Assembly (NCBI GenBank): GCA_002296975.1
Contig: DBIS01000400.1
Coordinates: forward strand, 1-22,020
DNA: 22,020 bases
Reading direction: 5' to 3'
From: Deltaproteobacteria bacterium UBA796
GTDB taxonomy: Bacteria > Myxococcota_A > UBA796
The notes under the pieces were generated by a model, which was not told the DNA's origin, did not search any database, and saw only the letters and a list, made by a program, of their open reading frames with translations. Shown piece by piece: positions 1-8,078 of the stretch. The number at the start of each line of letters is the position of its first letter. Positions within the stretch are counted from its first letter, which is position 1. The position numbers and the translations under genes were made by a program.

Positions 1-964
1 CGGCATATTCTGGGTCATAAGCCAACTGAATTTGGTGCAATATTTCGAGCGCTTCAAACTCCAGATCGCCGGACAGATCGCTGACCATCCAGTTTTTAAG
101 CGAACTGACGCCGTTGGGAAGCTCCGTGGTGCCCCGATTAAGCTTGGCGTATTCTGAACCACTCAATCGACTGATGGCAGCGATCAATCCCGCCTCGTCG
201 GTACCCACACCCTTGAGTGCCACCTCGATTTTGTCCACATTATCCCAAGTACCATCCAACATTCGGACTGCCCGAAGATAGTCTGAGGCGGACAAATCCG
301 AGCTGAGATGCCCCATCAAGGACCGCTTACTGAGAACGAAATCACGGTCTGCCTGGGGTGCTTGATCGATGGCCCGCCAAATGGCGGCCTCGTCAGAACC
401 CCAACCATTGACCGCACGTCGGAGTTTGGCCACCAACGCACCGTGACCGTTCAAAAACGCAGAAGCGAGCTGAAAGTCGTCGTCATTGAGTTCCTCACGA
501 AGACGGGCCATCAAACTGGCGTTGCTTTTGACCTCTTCAAGCTCACTCGCCGAAGCCACCTCGAGCGCATGAAAAATCTTTTGCTCATCGGTGCCCCAGC
601 CGCTTGCAGCTTGGGCCAGCTTTTGAGCCAAGGTGAAATCCCCGCGGCCCAAAAGCTGAATCGCCCGGGTGTAGTCGCTTCCGCCGAGTTCATCTTTCAA
701 CCAATATCGCAAGCTGTAACGGGGGTACATTTGATTAAATGCCGCCTCAATGGCCCGATTGAGGTCTGAACGCCCGGTGTGCAATGCGTCGAATATCGCA
801 CGCTCGTCGGTTCCCATCCCTGACATGGCTGAATACAGTTTTTGGGCTTGGGCACGGGGGCTAAAGCCTGGCGGCATCACCTGCTGCGCAGTCGAAGACC
901 CGGAAGACCCGGAAGAGGCTTCTTCGGTTTGCGGCGTTTGTGCGGGCTGGTGACTCTTGGCCAT
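1..964 (-). CDS. Annexin-repeat protein (partial, C-terminus beyond window)
   Basis: The minus strand is open from an ATG at 964 to the window edge, giving 321 residues without a stop. A low-complexity SSG-type linker (about residues 18-24) precedes four tandem annexin-like repeats. Their GxG-T/S-DE signatures are at residues 49-54, 122-127, 187-192 and 252-257, spaced 73, 65 and 65 residues. Repeat 1 has the annexin type II calcium site: Met47, Gly49 and Gly51 with a capping Glu92 in a KDELGG stretch, like the KSELTG of annexin A5. Annexins bind acidic membranes through calcium; bacterial members are rare. No signal peptide is visible. A good ribosome site (AAAGGA) lies at 969-974. The gene is divergent from the xanthine dehydrogenase operon. 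The missing C-terminal part could hold more repeats or another domain, so the overall function is unknown. The repeat assignment is firm; calcium binding is inferred. Confidence 0.85.
   Translation of the reverse strand, partial: MAKSHQPAQTPQTEEASSGSSGSSTAQQVMPPGFSPRAQAQKLYSAMSGMGTDERAIFDALHTGRSDLNRAIEAAFNQMYPRYSLRYWLKDELGGSDYTRAIQLLGRGDFTLAQKLAQAASGWGTDEQKIFHALEVASASELEEVKSNASLMARLREELNDDDFQLASAFLNGHGALVAKLRRAVNGWGSDEAAIWRAIDQAPQADRDFVLSKRSLMGHLSSDLSASDYLRAVRMLDGTWDNVDKIEVALKGVGTDEAGLIAAISRLSGSEYAKLNRGTTELPNGVSSLKNWMVSDLSGDLEFEALEILHQIQLAYDPEYA
894..917 (-). repeat. 9-bp tandem repeat encoding SSG linker
   Basis: The unit gaagacccg occurs twice perfectly, followed by a partial third copy. 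On the minus strand it encodes the Ser-Ser-Gly repeats just before the annexin repeats. Because the unit is nine bases, changes in copy number would alter linker length without a frameshift. Confidence 0.8.
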
Positions 965-968
965 GGGG

Positions 969-974
969 TCCTTT
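969..974 (-). promoter_or_regulatory. Ribosome binding site of annexin gene
   Basis: The minus strand reads AAAGGA, four bases before the ATG at 964. This supports that start codon, which is otherwise easy to miss because the gene runs off the window edge. Confidence 0.7.
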
Positions 975-980
975 GCATTT

Positions 981-995
981 GGCCTGAATCAGGCC
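981..995. promoter_or_regulatory. Perfect 15-bp palindrome, candidate operator
   Basis: The sequence GGCCTGA-A-TCAGGCC has 7-bp arms around one central base. It lies in the 120-bp spacer between the divergent annexin and xanthine dehydrogenase genes, 16 bases upstream of the annexin start codon and just upstream of its ribosome site. It could be a dimeric repressor site for either gene, or a hairpin in the annexin leader RNA. No poly-T follows it, so a terminator is unlikely. No convincing -35/-10 pair was found around it; the only A/T-rich patch is at 1001-1015. Confidence 0.45.
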
Positions 996-1084
996 CACGC
1001 ATATGATGTATTCTATGCTGTCTAAGCACCTCAGCGGGGCTGAAAAGAGCGGTCGTGAGGAAGTCACCTTGCTATGCTTTGTCC

Positions 1085-3274
1085 ATGAACCCAGTTGGCA
1101 TTGATATTCCCCGCGCAGATGGCCCCTCAAAAGTCCGTGGCGACGCCCAATATGTCGATGATATCCGGCCCGCAGGATGTCTATATGGGGCCACCGTCAG
1201 AAGCCCTATCGCCCACGGAAAACTGCTGGGCATTCAAAAAGACCCCGATTTTGACTGGTCCGACATCACTGTTGTGACCTGTTTGGACATCCCCGCGCAG
1301 AATGTCGTGCTGTTGATGACCGAAGACCAGCCCGCATTGGCTGACGGTGTGGTCCGACACGTCGAAGAGCCCGTCGCCTTGGTCGCTGCGTCAAGCCCCG
1401 CACGGGCAAGGGCTGCTGTGGCCCACATCAAGGTGCTCGTCGAAGCCTTGCCTGCTGTACTCGATCCCCTCACAGCCCAAAACAACCCCATTCAGATTTT
1501 TGGTACCGACAACGTCTTCAAGCAAATCTCGATCCACAAAGGCGACAAGACTGACGATGGTGTGATCGTTGAGGGGACCTACACGGTGGGCCATCAAGAG
1601 CAGCTGTACATCGAACCCCAAGGCATGATCGCTGTACCCAGAGCAGACGACGGCCTTACGTTGATCGGCTCGATGCAATGCCCGTTTTATATCGTCAAGG
1701 CCATCGCACCCATGCTCGGTCATGGGCGCATCAATGTGATTCAGGCGACCACCGGCGGCGGCTTTGGCGGCAAAGAGGAATACCCATCGATGCTCGCTGC
1801 GCACTGTGCACTGCTGAGCATCAAGACCGGTGCGCCGGTGAAGATGATTTACCAACGAGACGAAGACCTGCGGGCCACCACCAAGCGGCATCCTTCAGTG
1901 ATTAAGATTCGCTCCGTCGTGAGCCCCCAGGGCGAGCTTTTACAATGGGATGCCGAAATCATCATGGATGGTGGCGCGTACAACACGCTCACACCCGTGG
2001 TTCTCTCCCGCGCGCTTTTGCATCTGTGTGGCCCATACCGATGCCCTCGCCAACACCTCGAAGGGGTCGCCGTCGCCACCCACACCCCACCCAATGGTGC
2101 TTTTCGTGGGTTTGGCGCCCCCCAAGCCATGTACGCGGTCGAACGCCATATGGACGCCATCGCGCGCACCATCGGCATGGATCCTGTGGCCTTTCGGCGC
2201 CTCAACCTCATTCGAGATGGCGACACCACACCCACCGGTCAAGCCTTGGTCGACACCGGCGCACACCTTGTCCTCGATGTCGCACTCAAGGCCGCCGAGG
2301 CCGAGGTCAAGACCCCTGCAATTCACCCTGGCGGCGGTGTTGGACGCTATGCCCGAGGCCGTGGGGTTGCCCTGGTCTTTCATGGCTGCGGCTTTACAGG
2401 TAACGGCGAAGCACGCATCAAAGGCAAGGTCGCGGTCGAGCTGCAAGACCGCTGCGTGCAAATTCTCACCGCCTCCACCGACATCGGCCAAGGGGTCGAC
2501 ACCACCTTTCCACAGATAGCCGCGGCTGCGCTCGGTATCGGCGTTTCTCGGGTATCCAACGCACCCCACGACACCGCGATGGTGCCCGACTCTGGACCGA
2601 CCGTCGCCAGCCCCACCTGCATGGTGGTCGGTGGCGTGCTCAGAACTGCAGCCTTGAAACTAAAAGCCGCGCTTCAGGCAGAAACCGGGCTCGATACCGA
2701 CGATTTTGACACCCTGTTGGATGCCCGCACCCACACCATGGCACTGCGGGTCATGGCCGAGTACCAAGACGACGGTTCGATGGACTGGGACGACGCCACA
2801 TATTCCGGAGACGCTTACCCCTGCTATGGGTGGGCCTGCTCAGTGGTCGACCTCGATGTGGATCTGGACACCGGAGAAGTGCTCTACCGACGCTATGTCT
2901 CGGCGACCGATGTGGGCAAGGCCATCAACCCAGTGATCGTCGAAGGCCAACTCGAGGGCGGCGCCATTCAGGGCCTCGGCTATGCCACATGCGAAGAGGT
3001 GGTCTTGGATGATCAGGGGAGAATGATAAATGATCGCCTTACAAACTACATTATTCCGACAACCCTCGACGCCCCAGAGATGATCACCCGGATCATCGAA
3101 ATCCCCTACAGTGGCGGTCCTTTTGGGGCCAAAGGCATTGGCGAAATTCCGATGGATGGCCCCGCACCCGCAGTGGCATCGGCCATCGAAGCCGCGGTGG
3201 GCGTGGTGCTCAATCGGCTTCCCATGACCCCAGAGCGGGTCTTGTCTGCACTTGAAATCAAGGAGCGCTCATGA
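1085..3274 (+). CDS. Xanthine dehydrogenase, molybdopterin-binding subunit
   Basis: This 729-residue protein is the large subunit of a xanthine dehydrogenase (XdhA-type in E. coli naming), which hydroxylates hypoxanthine and xanthine at a molybdenum centre. The N-terminal Ald_Xan hammerhead domain (about residues 10-130) is followed by the Mo-pterin domains. The motif GGGFGGKE (Glu231) and GAFRGFG (Arg341) match the two purine-binding residues of bovine xanthine oxidase, Glu802 and Arg880. A GQG pterin motif lies in TDIGQG, and GIGE (Glu687) supplies the catalytic base. The sequence therefore looks active and purine-specific rather than CO- or aldehyde-type. ATG 1085 is chosen because the family start pattern (short lead, then IPRxDxxxKVxG) begins there. 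An in-frame GTG at 1055 is an alternative, and a GAGGAAG at 1057-1063 is rather far upstream of 1085. The stop overlaps the next gene by ATGA. No XdhC-type cofactor-insertion gene is present in the window. Confidence 0.93.
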   Translation: MNPVGIDIPRADGPSKVRGDAQYVDDIRPAGCLYGATVRSPIAHGKLLGIQKDPDFDWSDITVVTCLDIPAQNVVLLMTEDQPALADGVVRHVEEPVALVAASSPARARAAVAHIKVLVEALPAVLDPLTAQNNPIQIFGTDNVFKQISIHKGDKTDDGVIVEGTYTVGHQEQLYIEPQGMIAVPRADDGLTLIGSMQCPFYIVKAIAPMLGHGRINVIQATTGGGFGGKEEYPSMLAAHCALLSIKTGAPVKMIYQRDEDLRATTKRHPSVIKIRSVVSPQGELLQWDAEIIMDGGAYNTLTPVVLSRALLHLCGPYRCPRQHLEGVAVATHTPPNGAFRGFGAPQAMYAVERHMDAIARTIGMDPVAFRRLNLIRDGDTTPTGQALVDTGAHLVLDVALKAAEAEVKTPAIHPGGGVGRYARGRGVALVFHGCGFTGNGEARIKGKVAVELQDRCVQILTASTDIGQGVDTTFPQIAAAALGIGVSRVSNAPHDTAMVPDSGPTVASPTCMVVGGVLRTAALKLKAALQAETGLDTDDFDTLLDARTHTMALRVMAEYQDDGSMDWDDATYSGDAYPCYGWACSVVDLDVDLDTGEVLYRRYVSATDVGKAINPVIVEGQLEGGAIQGLGYATCEEVVLDDQGRMINDRLTNYIIPTTLDAPEMITRIIEIPYSGGPFGAKGIGEIPMDGPAPAVASAIEAAVGVVLNRLPMTPERVLSALEIKERS

Positions 3275-3729
3275 CCCAATTTAGTCTCAACGGTCACACG
3301 ACCTCCGTCGATGCCCCACCAATGACACGGCTGATCGATGTGCTCCGAGAACAACTGCGGCTCACGGGCACCAAAGAAGGCTGCGGCGAAGGCGAGTGTG
3401 GCGCATGCACCGTGCTCATCGATGGACTGCCAGTCAACGCCTGCATGATCCCAGTCGTCCAAGCCGAGGGCACTCAGATTCTCACGGTCGAAGGCTTGGC
3501 CGAAGACGAGCGCCTCCACCCGATTCAAACTGCCTTCATCAACTATGGTGCCGCCCAATGCGGTATCTGTACCCCCGGCTTTGTCGTGGCGGCCAAAGCG
3601 CTGCTCGACGCACAACCAAACCCATCCCGTACCGAGGTTCGCGAGGCCCTCGCTGGCAACCTGTGTCGCTGTACCGGCTACCAAAAAATCATCGACGCCG
3701 TGGTCGAAGCACTGGGGGGGCAACCATGA
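3271..3729 (+). CDS. Xanthine dehydrogenase, 2Fe-2S subunit
   Basis: This 152-residue iron-sulfur subunit carries electrons from the molybdenum centre to FAD. All eight cluster ligands are visible. The plant-ferredoxin-type cluster uses Cys38, Cys43, Cys46 and Cys58 (GCGEGECGAC...C). The second cluster uses Cys97, Cys100, Cys132 and Cys134 (CGIC and LCRC). Its length is normal for the separate small subunit. The ATG overlaps the large-subunit stop and the TGA overlaps the FAD-subunit start, so the three subunits are translationally coupled. A run of seven G at 3714-3720 sits eight bases before the stop codon begins; a -1 slip there would run straight into the FAD gene. Confidence 0.95.
   Translation: MTQFSLNGHTTSVDAPPMTRLIDVLREQLRLTGTKEGCGEGECGACTVLIDGLPVNACMIPVVQAEGTQILTVEGLAEDERLHPIQTAFINYGAAQCGICTPGFVVAAKALLDAQPNPSRTEVREALAGNLCRCTGYQKIIDAVVEALGGQP
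3714..3720 (+). repeat. Seven-G homopolymer at subunit junction
   Basis: Seven consecutive G lie at codons 147-150 of the 2Fe-2S gene. The downstream FAD gene is in the -1 frame, and no stop lies between the tract and its ATG in that frame. Slippage by one base could therefore make a 2Fe-2S/FAD fusion like the fused small subunits known in some xanthine dehydrogenases. Whether slippage occurs is unknown. Confidence 0.6.
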
Positions 3730-4544
3730 GCACAAGCCCTTTCAATCTTTGGACTGCACACACACTGCCACAAGCATTGCAGCTGCGGGCAGAGCACCGA
3801 GGTGCCACCATTTTGGCAGGAGGCACAGACCTGATGGTTAAGCCAAACCTCTTGAAAGACATCATCAATATTTGGGGTTGTACGGGTTTATCGGGCATCG
3901 ACTCGACTGAGTATGGCTTTCGCATCGGCGCTTTGAGCACCTGGACCGAGGTCCGCCAAGCCACCGCCCTGCCACCAGCCCTCATCGAATGCGCTGCCAC
4001 CGTGGGCGCACAGCAGATTCAAAACCGGGGCACGGTTGGGGGTAATATCGTCAACGGCTCACCCGCAGGTGACTCCCTGCCAATGTGGTTGGTGCTCGAC
4101 GCTGAATTTGAGGTGGCCAGCACCCGAGGTGTTCGGCGCATCCCTGCATCAGAATTTTGGACCGGCTACCGCAAAAATGCCATGGTCGACGACGAGCTGC
4201 TTGTGGCGGTTCATATTCAGCCCAAATCCACAGACATCCTGCACTATCGAAAAGTCGGCACCCGCATGGCCCAATCGATATCCAAAGTCGTTCTCGGCGC
4301 CAGGCTTCGCATAGCGGATGGCCGCCCCATTGAAGCGAGATTCGCCATGGGCTCCATCGCCGCGACCCCCGTTCGACTGCCCACAGTCGAGGCCGCGGTT
4401 TTGGCCGGCGAAGGTGCTGATGCCGCGACCCACATGGCCCAAGACATCACACCCCTCGACGATATTCGTTCGACCTCAGGCTACCGCCTCAACGTCGCGA
4501 CCCGGGTGGTGCGGAGCTTTCTTGAGCAGTATCTCGGGGCCTGA
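3726..4544 (+). CDS. Xanthine dehydrogenase, FAD-binding subunit
   Basis: This 272-residue protein matches the medium, FAD-binding subunit of molybdenum hydroxylases, which passes electrons to NAD+. The first FAD-phosphate motif AGGTDL is at residues 31-36. The second, TVGGNI followed by SPAGD, spans about residues 103-116. The C-terminal CO_deh_flav_C region follows (about 170-270). The start at 3726 overlaps the preceding stop as ATGA. The reading frame is open well upstream of 3726, but that stretch overlaps the 2Fe-2S gene and has no family similarity. The subunit order Mo, 2Fe-2S, FAD differs from the E. coli order Mo, FAD, 2Fe-2S. Confidence 0.94.
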   Translation: MSTSPFNLWTAHTLPQALQLRAEHRGATILAGGTDLMVKPNLLKDIINIWGCTGLSGIDSTEYGFRIGALSTWTEVRQATALPPALIECAATVGAQQIQNRGTVGGNIVNGSPAGDSLPMWLVLDAEFEVASTRGVRRIPASEFWTGYRKNAMVDDELLVAVHIQPKSTDILHYRKVGTRMAQSISKVVLGARLRIADGRPIEARFAMGSIAATPVRLPTVEAAVLAGEGADAATHMAQDITPLDDIRSTSGYRLNVATRVVRSFLEQYLGA

Positions 4545-4545
4545 A

Positions 4546-5886
4546 GTGCCAGGGGTTTTGTGTGAGCAACCCGCCCGTTCTGTGCGCGGTGCACACACCG
4601 AACATCGCCTTATTGAGGGCGATAATCTAGCGGTGATGGCCGCATTAATGCCCGACTTGGGTGGCACCATCAAACTTGTCTACATCGACCCGCCGTACAA
4701 CACCGGAAAAAACTTTACCTATGGCGATAAAATGGGGGAAGGATGGTCAGAAATGATGCACCCACGCTTGGTCGCCGCGCACCAACTGCTCAGAGAAGAT
4801 GGGGCCATCGTGATTCACATCGATGAGCACGAAGTCGCACAACTCACCTTGATGCTCGATGAGATTTTTGGTCGTGAAAACCGCCTGGGCACCATCGTCT
4901 GGGACAAAGGCAACCCCAAAGGCGACGCCAAGGCCATCGCCGTGCAGCACGAAAGCATTGTGTGTTTTGCCAAAGACAAATCACAATTCCATCCACTACA
5001 GCAAGACAAACCCAATGTCGAAGCGATGCTAGACAAGGCCGCTGCGCTCATGAAGACCATGGGCCGGGTGATGTTGCCACCCGACCTCGCCCAAGCCGCC
5101 AGCCGTTACCGTCTGCCTGAGTTTGCCCTTGGGCCCCATCGCCGGGCCCGTACCCTCGGCGACATCAACAAAGCCTTTGGCCACTGGCTGAAAACCCAGC
5201 GCAGTTTTCGCCCCGGGGAACGGGCCTACGCCAAAATCGACACCAACGGCGCGGTTTTTCAGGCAGTCAGCATGGCCTGGCCCAACAAAAAGAAGGCCCC
5301 GGATAGCTATTTTATCCCCCTCAAACACCCGACCACCGGCCGAGCATGTCCAGTCCCTCAGCGGGGTTGGCGCAACCCGCCCGCCACCATGGACAGACTA
5401 CTCGCCGAAAATCGCATCGTCTTTGGTGCCGATGAGACAACCCAGCCCCGACGAAAGTACTTTTTGAGCGAGGTGCGGACAGAAGGTGTACCCAGCATTC
5501 TACGGGATGGCAGCTCCGACGACCGCCGCCTGGCCAAACTCGGCGTTCCTTTTGACCACCCCAAACCCTTGAGCGTCGCCACCCGCATCGTCCGTTGGTT
5601 TACCCACCAATCCACCGATATTGTTTTGGACTTTTTTGCAGGCTCGGGCACCACCGGGCATGCTGTTTTGGCCGAAAATCGAACCCGACGGGCAGGGCTT
5701 CGCTTTGTACTGATTCAACGGGCCGAAGTGGTGGGCGAAAAATCCGCGGCCCAACGGGCTGGATTTCAAACCGTCATCGAGATGACCCACGCCCGACTCA
5801 GCCGCGCCATCGCTCAAATGGATACCGAGGCCGAGCCCTGTCCCAATGAAGACCGGGGCTTTATCGTTGAGCGTTTACAGTCATGA
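4546..5886 (+). CDS. Mod-type adenine-specific DNA methyltransferase (orphan)
   Basis: This beta-class N6-adenine or N4-cytosine methyltransferase resembles the Mod subunit of type III restriction-modification systems. The catalytic motif DPPYNTG (residues 48-54) comes first and the AdoMet motif DFFAGSGTT (362-370) comes near the C-terminus, the order expected for the beta class. The middle region (about 180-300) is the likely target-recognition part. At 446 residues it is shorter than the usual 550-650-residue Mod. No Res helicase-nuclease gene is adjacent. GTG 4546 is chosen because it follows the FAD-subunit stop by one base and keeps the conserved RLIEGDN motif at residues 21-27; TTG 4558 is possible. 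The frame extends upstream to 4318 but overlaps the FAD gene. The stop overlaps the next start as ATGA. Methylation target and role are unknown. Confidence 0.88.
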   Translation: MPGVLCEQPARSVRGAHTEHRLIEGDNLAVMAALMPDLGGTIKLVYIDPPYNTGKNFTYGDKMGEGWSEMMHPRLVAAHQLLREDGAIVIHIDEHEVAQLTLMLDEIFGRENRLGTIVWDKGNPKGDAKAIAVQHESIVCFAKDKSQFHPLQQDKPNVEAMLDKAAALMKTMGRVMLPPDLAQAASRYRLPEFALGPHRRARTLGDINKAFGHWLKTQRSFRPGERAYAKIDTNGAVFQAVSMAWPNKKKAPDSYFIPLKHPTTGRACPVPQRGWRNPPATMDRLLAENRIVFGADETTQPRRKYFLSEVRTEGVPSILRDGSSDDRRLAKLGVPFDHPKPLSVATRIVRWFTHQSTDIVLDFFAGSGTTGHAVLAENRTRRAGLRFVLIQRAEVVGEKSAAQRAGFQTVIEMTHARLSRAIAQMDTEAEPCPNEDRGFIVERLQS

Positions 5887-6743
5887 GACGCAGTATTTTT
5901 AGCGTGCTTCAATTGGGGCTTGGCGTGGGCCTATTGGCCTATTGGTTGGACAGAAACCCCTCTGCCATCACCGAAATATCAGGCGCTCACTTCGGATTTT
6001 TAAGTGCCGCCCTCGGCTGTATGATCGCCGCGATCGGGCTTCAATTGCTGCGCACCAACCGCCTGCTTCGGATCCGCCGCTGGCGCACACTGCTTCGGAC
6101 CGTGCTTGTGGCTTATAGTGCAAATGTTCTCGCCCCCGCCATGGCCGGTGACCTGTACGAAATCGCAGCGGTATCAAAAGCCACCCACCTTCCAGCCCGA
6201 ACAGTGCTGGTCCGATTGATTCACCGCCTCGCCACCACTGTTGCTGCCCTCGGTTTTTTCATCGGGGTCGCGATGTGCGCTGTCCATCCTACGCTCGGTG
6301 TGATCATCATCGCTGTGGCCATCGGAATGCCCTTTGTGGTGGACATGTCCAGCCCGCTCATCAGCCGGGTGGTGGCCATTCCAGGGACACAAAAAATCGA
6401 CCCATTGGCACCCATAGGGTTTTGGGAGACGGGCATCCATATCGACTTGGCAATCGTTCAACACGGGCTTGCAGCAGCCGCAGTCTTCTTTTTAGGGGCA
6501 GCGATCGATCAGCCTGTGAGCCCTTTGGTCGCCGGTGCCATGTTGGCGGTGGCCGACGCCGTGACTTATCTTCCGATTCCCCTCGGGGGCGTGGGCGTTC
6601 ATCATTGGACCGTCGCTGCTACCGCATCGGTTTTGGGAGCCAACACCGCAGCGTTGGTGACATTCAATCACGCCATCATCGTTGTATTCGCTGGGTTATT
6701 GGGAATTATCGGACTCCGCATCTCTCCTGCTTTGAGGGCATAA
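5883..6743 (+). CDS. Lysylphosphatidylglycerol synthase TM-region / flippase-like membrane protein
   Basis: This 286-residue polytopic inner-membrane protein belongs to the UPF0104 (LPG_synthase_TM, YbhN/AglD-like) family. Two family signatures are visible. The first is RRWRTLL followed by SANVLAPAMAGDL (residues 65-91), matching the usual N-x-x-x-PARAGE pattern. The second is PIPLGGVGVHHW near residue 240, matching PxPGGxGxxE, although the final Glu is replaced. Members include flippase-like modules of aminoacyl-phosphatidylglycerol synthases and proteins next to glycan or lipid pathway genes. The catalytic aminoacyltransferase domain of MprF is absent. It overlaps the methyltransferase stop by 4 bp and is 7 bp from the next gene. 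Transport of a lipid-linked product of the neighbouring enzymes is an inference. Confidence 0.8.
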   Translation: MRRSIFSVLQLGLGVGLLAYWLDRNPSAITEISGAHFGFLSAALGCMIAAIGLQLLRTNRLLRIRRWRTLLRTVLVAYSANVLAPAMAGDLYEIAAVSKATHLPARTVLVRLIHRLATTVAALGFFIGVAMCAVHPTLGVIIIAVAIGMPFVVDMSSPLISRVVAIPGTQKIDPLAPIGFWETGIHIDLAIVQHGLAAAAVFFLGAAIDQPVSPLVAGAMLAVADAVTYLPIPLGGVGVHHWTVAATASVLGANTAALVTFNHAIIVVFAGLLGIIGLRISPALRA

Positions 6744-6750
6744 TCAGACC

Positions 6751-8055
6751 ATGCGCGTACTCCTCGTCCAGCCCCGTGTCAGTGCCGAACCTGCCTACCC
6801 GCTGGCCTTGGCGGGGATGGTCCCATTATTGGAAGAGGCCGGCCACACCGTTGTGGGGATCGATCTCTGCTTTGATGACCTTATGACCCTGCACAAAAGG
6901 TTGGCTGAAGAGCAGTTCGACTGGGTGGGAGCCACAGTCTTGCACCATAATGCGGGCGCAGTCATGGCTTGGATGGCCCCGCTCAGTGGCCGTATTCGCA
7001 CCTTTATCGCAGGGGCACTGCCCACCCTCGACCCGTTGAAGGCCTTGGCGCTCACCGGCGCTCAGTTCGCTGTGGTTGGGCCGCCCGAGCGCGCTGTGGC
7101 GGCTCTGATTCAATCTGATCATTCTCAAAAGAGCATACCCGGGGTCGTCAGCCGAAGCGCTCCTGTGCTTCAAACGCCTGACCACTTCGCTTTTTCGAGT
7201 TTGCCCAGCCCGGACCGAAGGGTTTTTCCCCTCGCTCGATACAGTAACGCCATGCGCTCCACCGCCACGCCATACACCCAGGTGGTGACTTCAAGAGGTT
7301 GCTTCAGGGATTGTCCTTACTGCCCCGTCCCCAGTTTGCGGCCCGATGGTTTCGACCCCCGAAGCCCAGAGCAAGTCGTAGATGAGTGGGCCAGCTTGGT
7401 GAACGACCATGGTATCCGCAGCATCCACGTCGAAGACGATAGTTTTTTGGCAGACCCACACCGGGTTCGACAAATTTGCGCAGCCATCCAGGCCCGAGGC
7501 CTCAATGTCTCTTGGGAGCTGGTAAACGGCGTCCGCACCGACCAAGTCACACCCGCGCTCCTTGATGTGATGGCCGATGCTGGCTGCACCCGGCTCGTCT
7601 TCAGCTTCGAGCACCTCAGCCAAGATGAAGCCCCAGCCGTCGGACAGACCATGGCTGAGGCAACGGCAGTGGTGGCTTGGGCCAAGGCTCGCCATATGCG
7701 GGTGGGTGGGTATTTCATCGTGGGCTTACCCGGAGAGTCCATGCCGGCGACCATCCACAGCATTCGGCTTGCGCTCAGGCTAAAGCTCGACGACGCCAAC
7801 TGGGTTCCCTTTTATGAAAGCCCAGGATCCGGCTATTCTGGCTGTGCGACAGCCATCGACGCCACGGCCCTTTCAAAAGACGCCACGACCCGACTGGCAA
7901 AGCTCGCTACGGTGGCTTTCTTCACAAATCCCCAGACTTTTGGTCGGCTTTGGTCGGAAATCATGGCCACACCTGCTACGCTTCCTGCACTGGCTGCGAA
8001 AGCGGTAGAGCTACTCCGCACGGGTGGGCCAGTACCACTGAGAGATACACCTTGA
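6751..8055 (+). CDS. B12-binding-domain radical SAM protein 1
   Basis: This 434-residue protein starts with a Rossmann-like cobalamin-binding domain (about residues 1-120, MRVLLVQP lead). The radical SAM core follows with its 4Fe-4S ligands Cys184, Cys188 and Cys191 in SRGCFRDCPYC. A glycine-rich SAM region (VGGYFIVGLPGE) follows. The DxHxxG histidine that binds cobalamin in methionine synthase is absent, as in many BchE-like members, so cobalamin use is not certain. Such enzymes catalyse methylations, ring closures or oxidative rearrangements on unactivated carbons. It is followed directly by a second radical SAM gene of the same architecture, suggesting successive steps in one pathway. The substrate cannot be read from sequence. 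Confidence 0.87.
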   Translation: MRVLLVQPRVSAEPAYPLALAGMVPLLEEAGHTVVGIDLCFDDLMTLHKRLAEEQFDWVGATVLHHNAGAVMAWMAPLSGRIRTFIAGALPTLDPLKALALTGAQFAVVGPPERAVAALIQSDHSQKSIPGVVSRSAPVLQTPDHFAFSSLPSPDRRVFPLARYSNAMRSTATPYTQVVTSRGCFRDCPYCPVPSLRPDGFDPRSPEQVVDEWASLVNDHGIRSIHVEDDSFLADPHRVRQICAAIQARGLNVSWELVNGVRTDQVTPALLDVMADAGCTRLVFSFEHLSQDEAPAVGQTMAEATAVVAWAKARHMRVGGYFIVGLPGESMPATIHSIRLALRLKLDDANWVPFYESPGSGYSGCATAIDATALSKDATTRLAKLATVAFFTNPQTFGRLWSEIMATPATLPALAAKAVELLRTGGPVPLRDTP

Positions 8056-8078
8056 GTACATGGTCCCCCGGTTCTGGC

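Noticed and set aside
308..769. Plus-strand open frame of 153 codons
   Set aside because: It is antisense to the annexin-repeat gene, whose repeats are clear; the plus frame has no recognisable family.
4318..4545. Longer N-terminus for the DNA methyltransferase
   Set aside because: It overlaps the FAD-subunit gene in another frame and has no family similarity; the conserved part starts after 4546.
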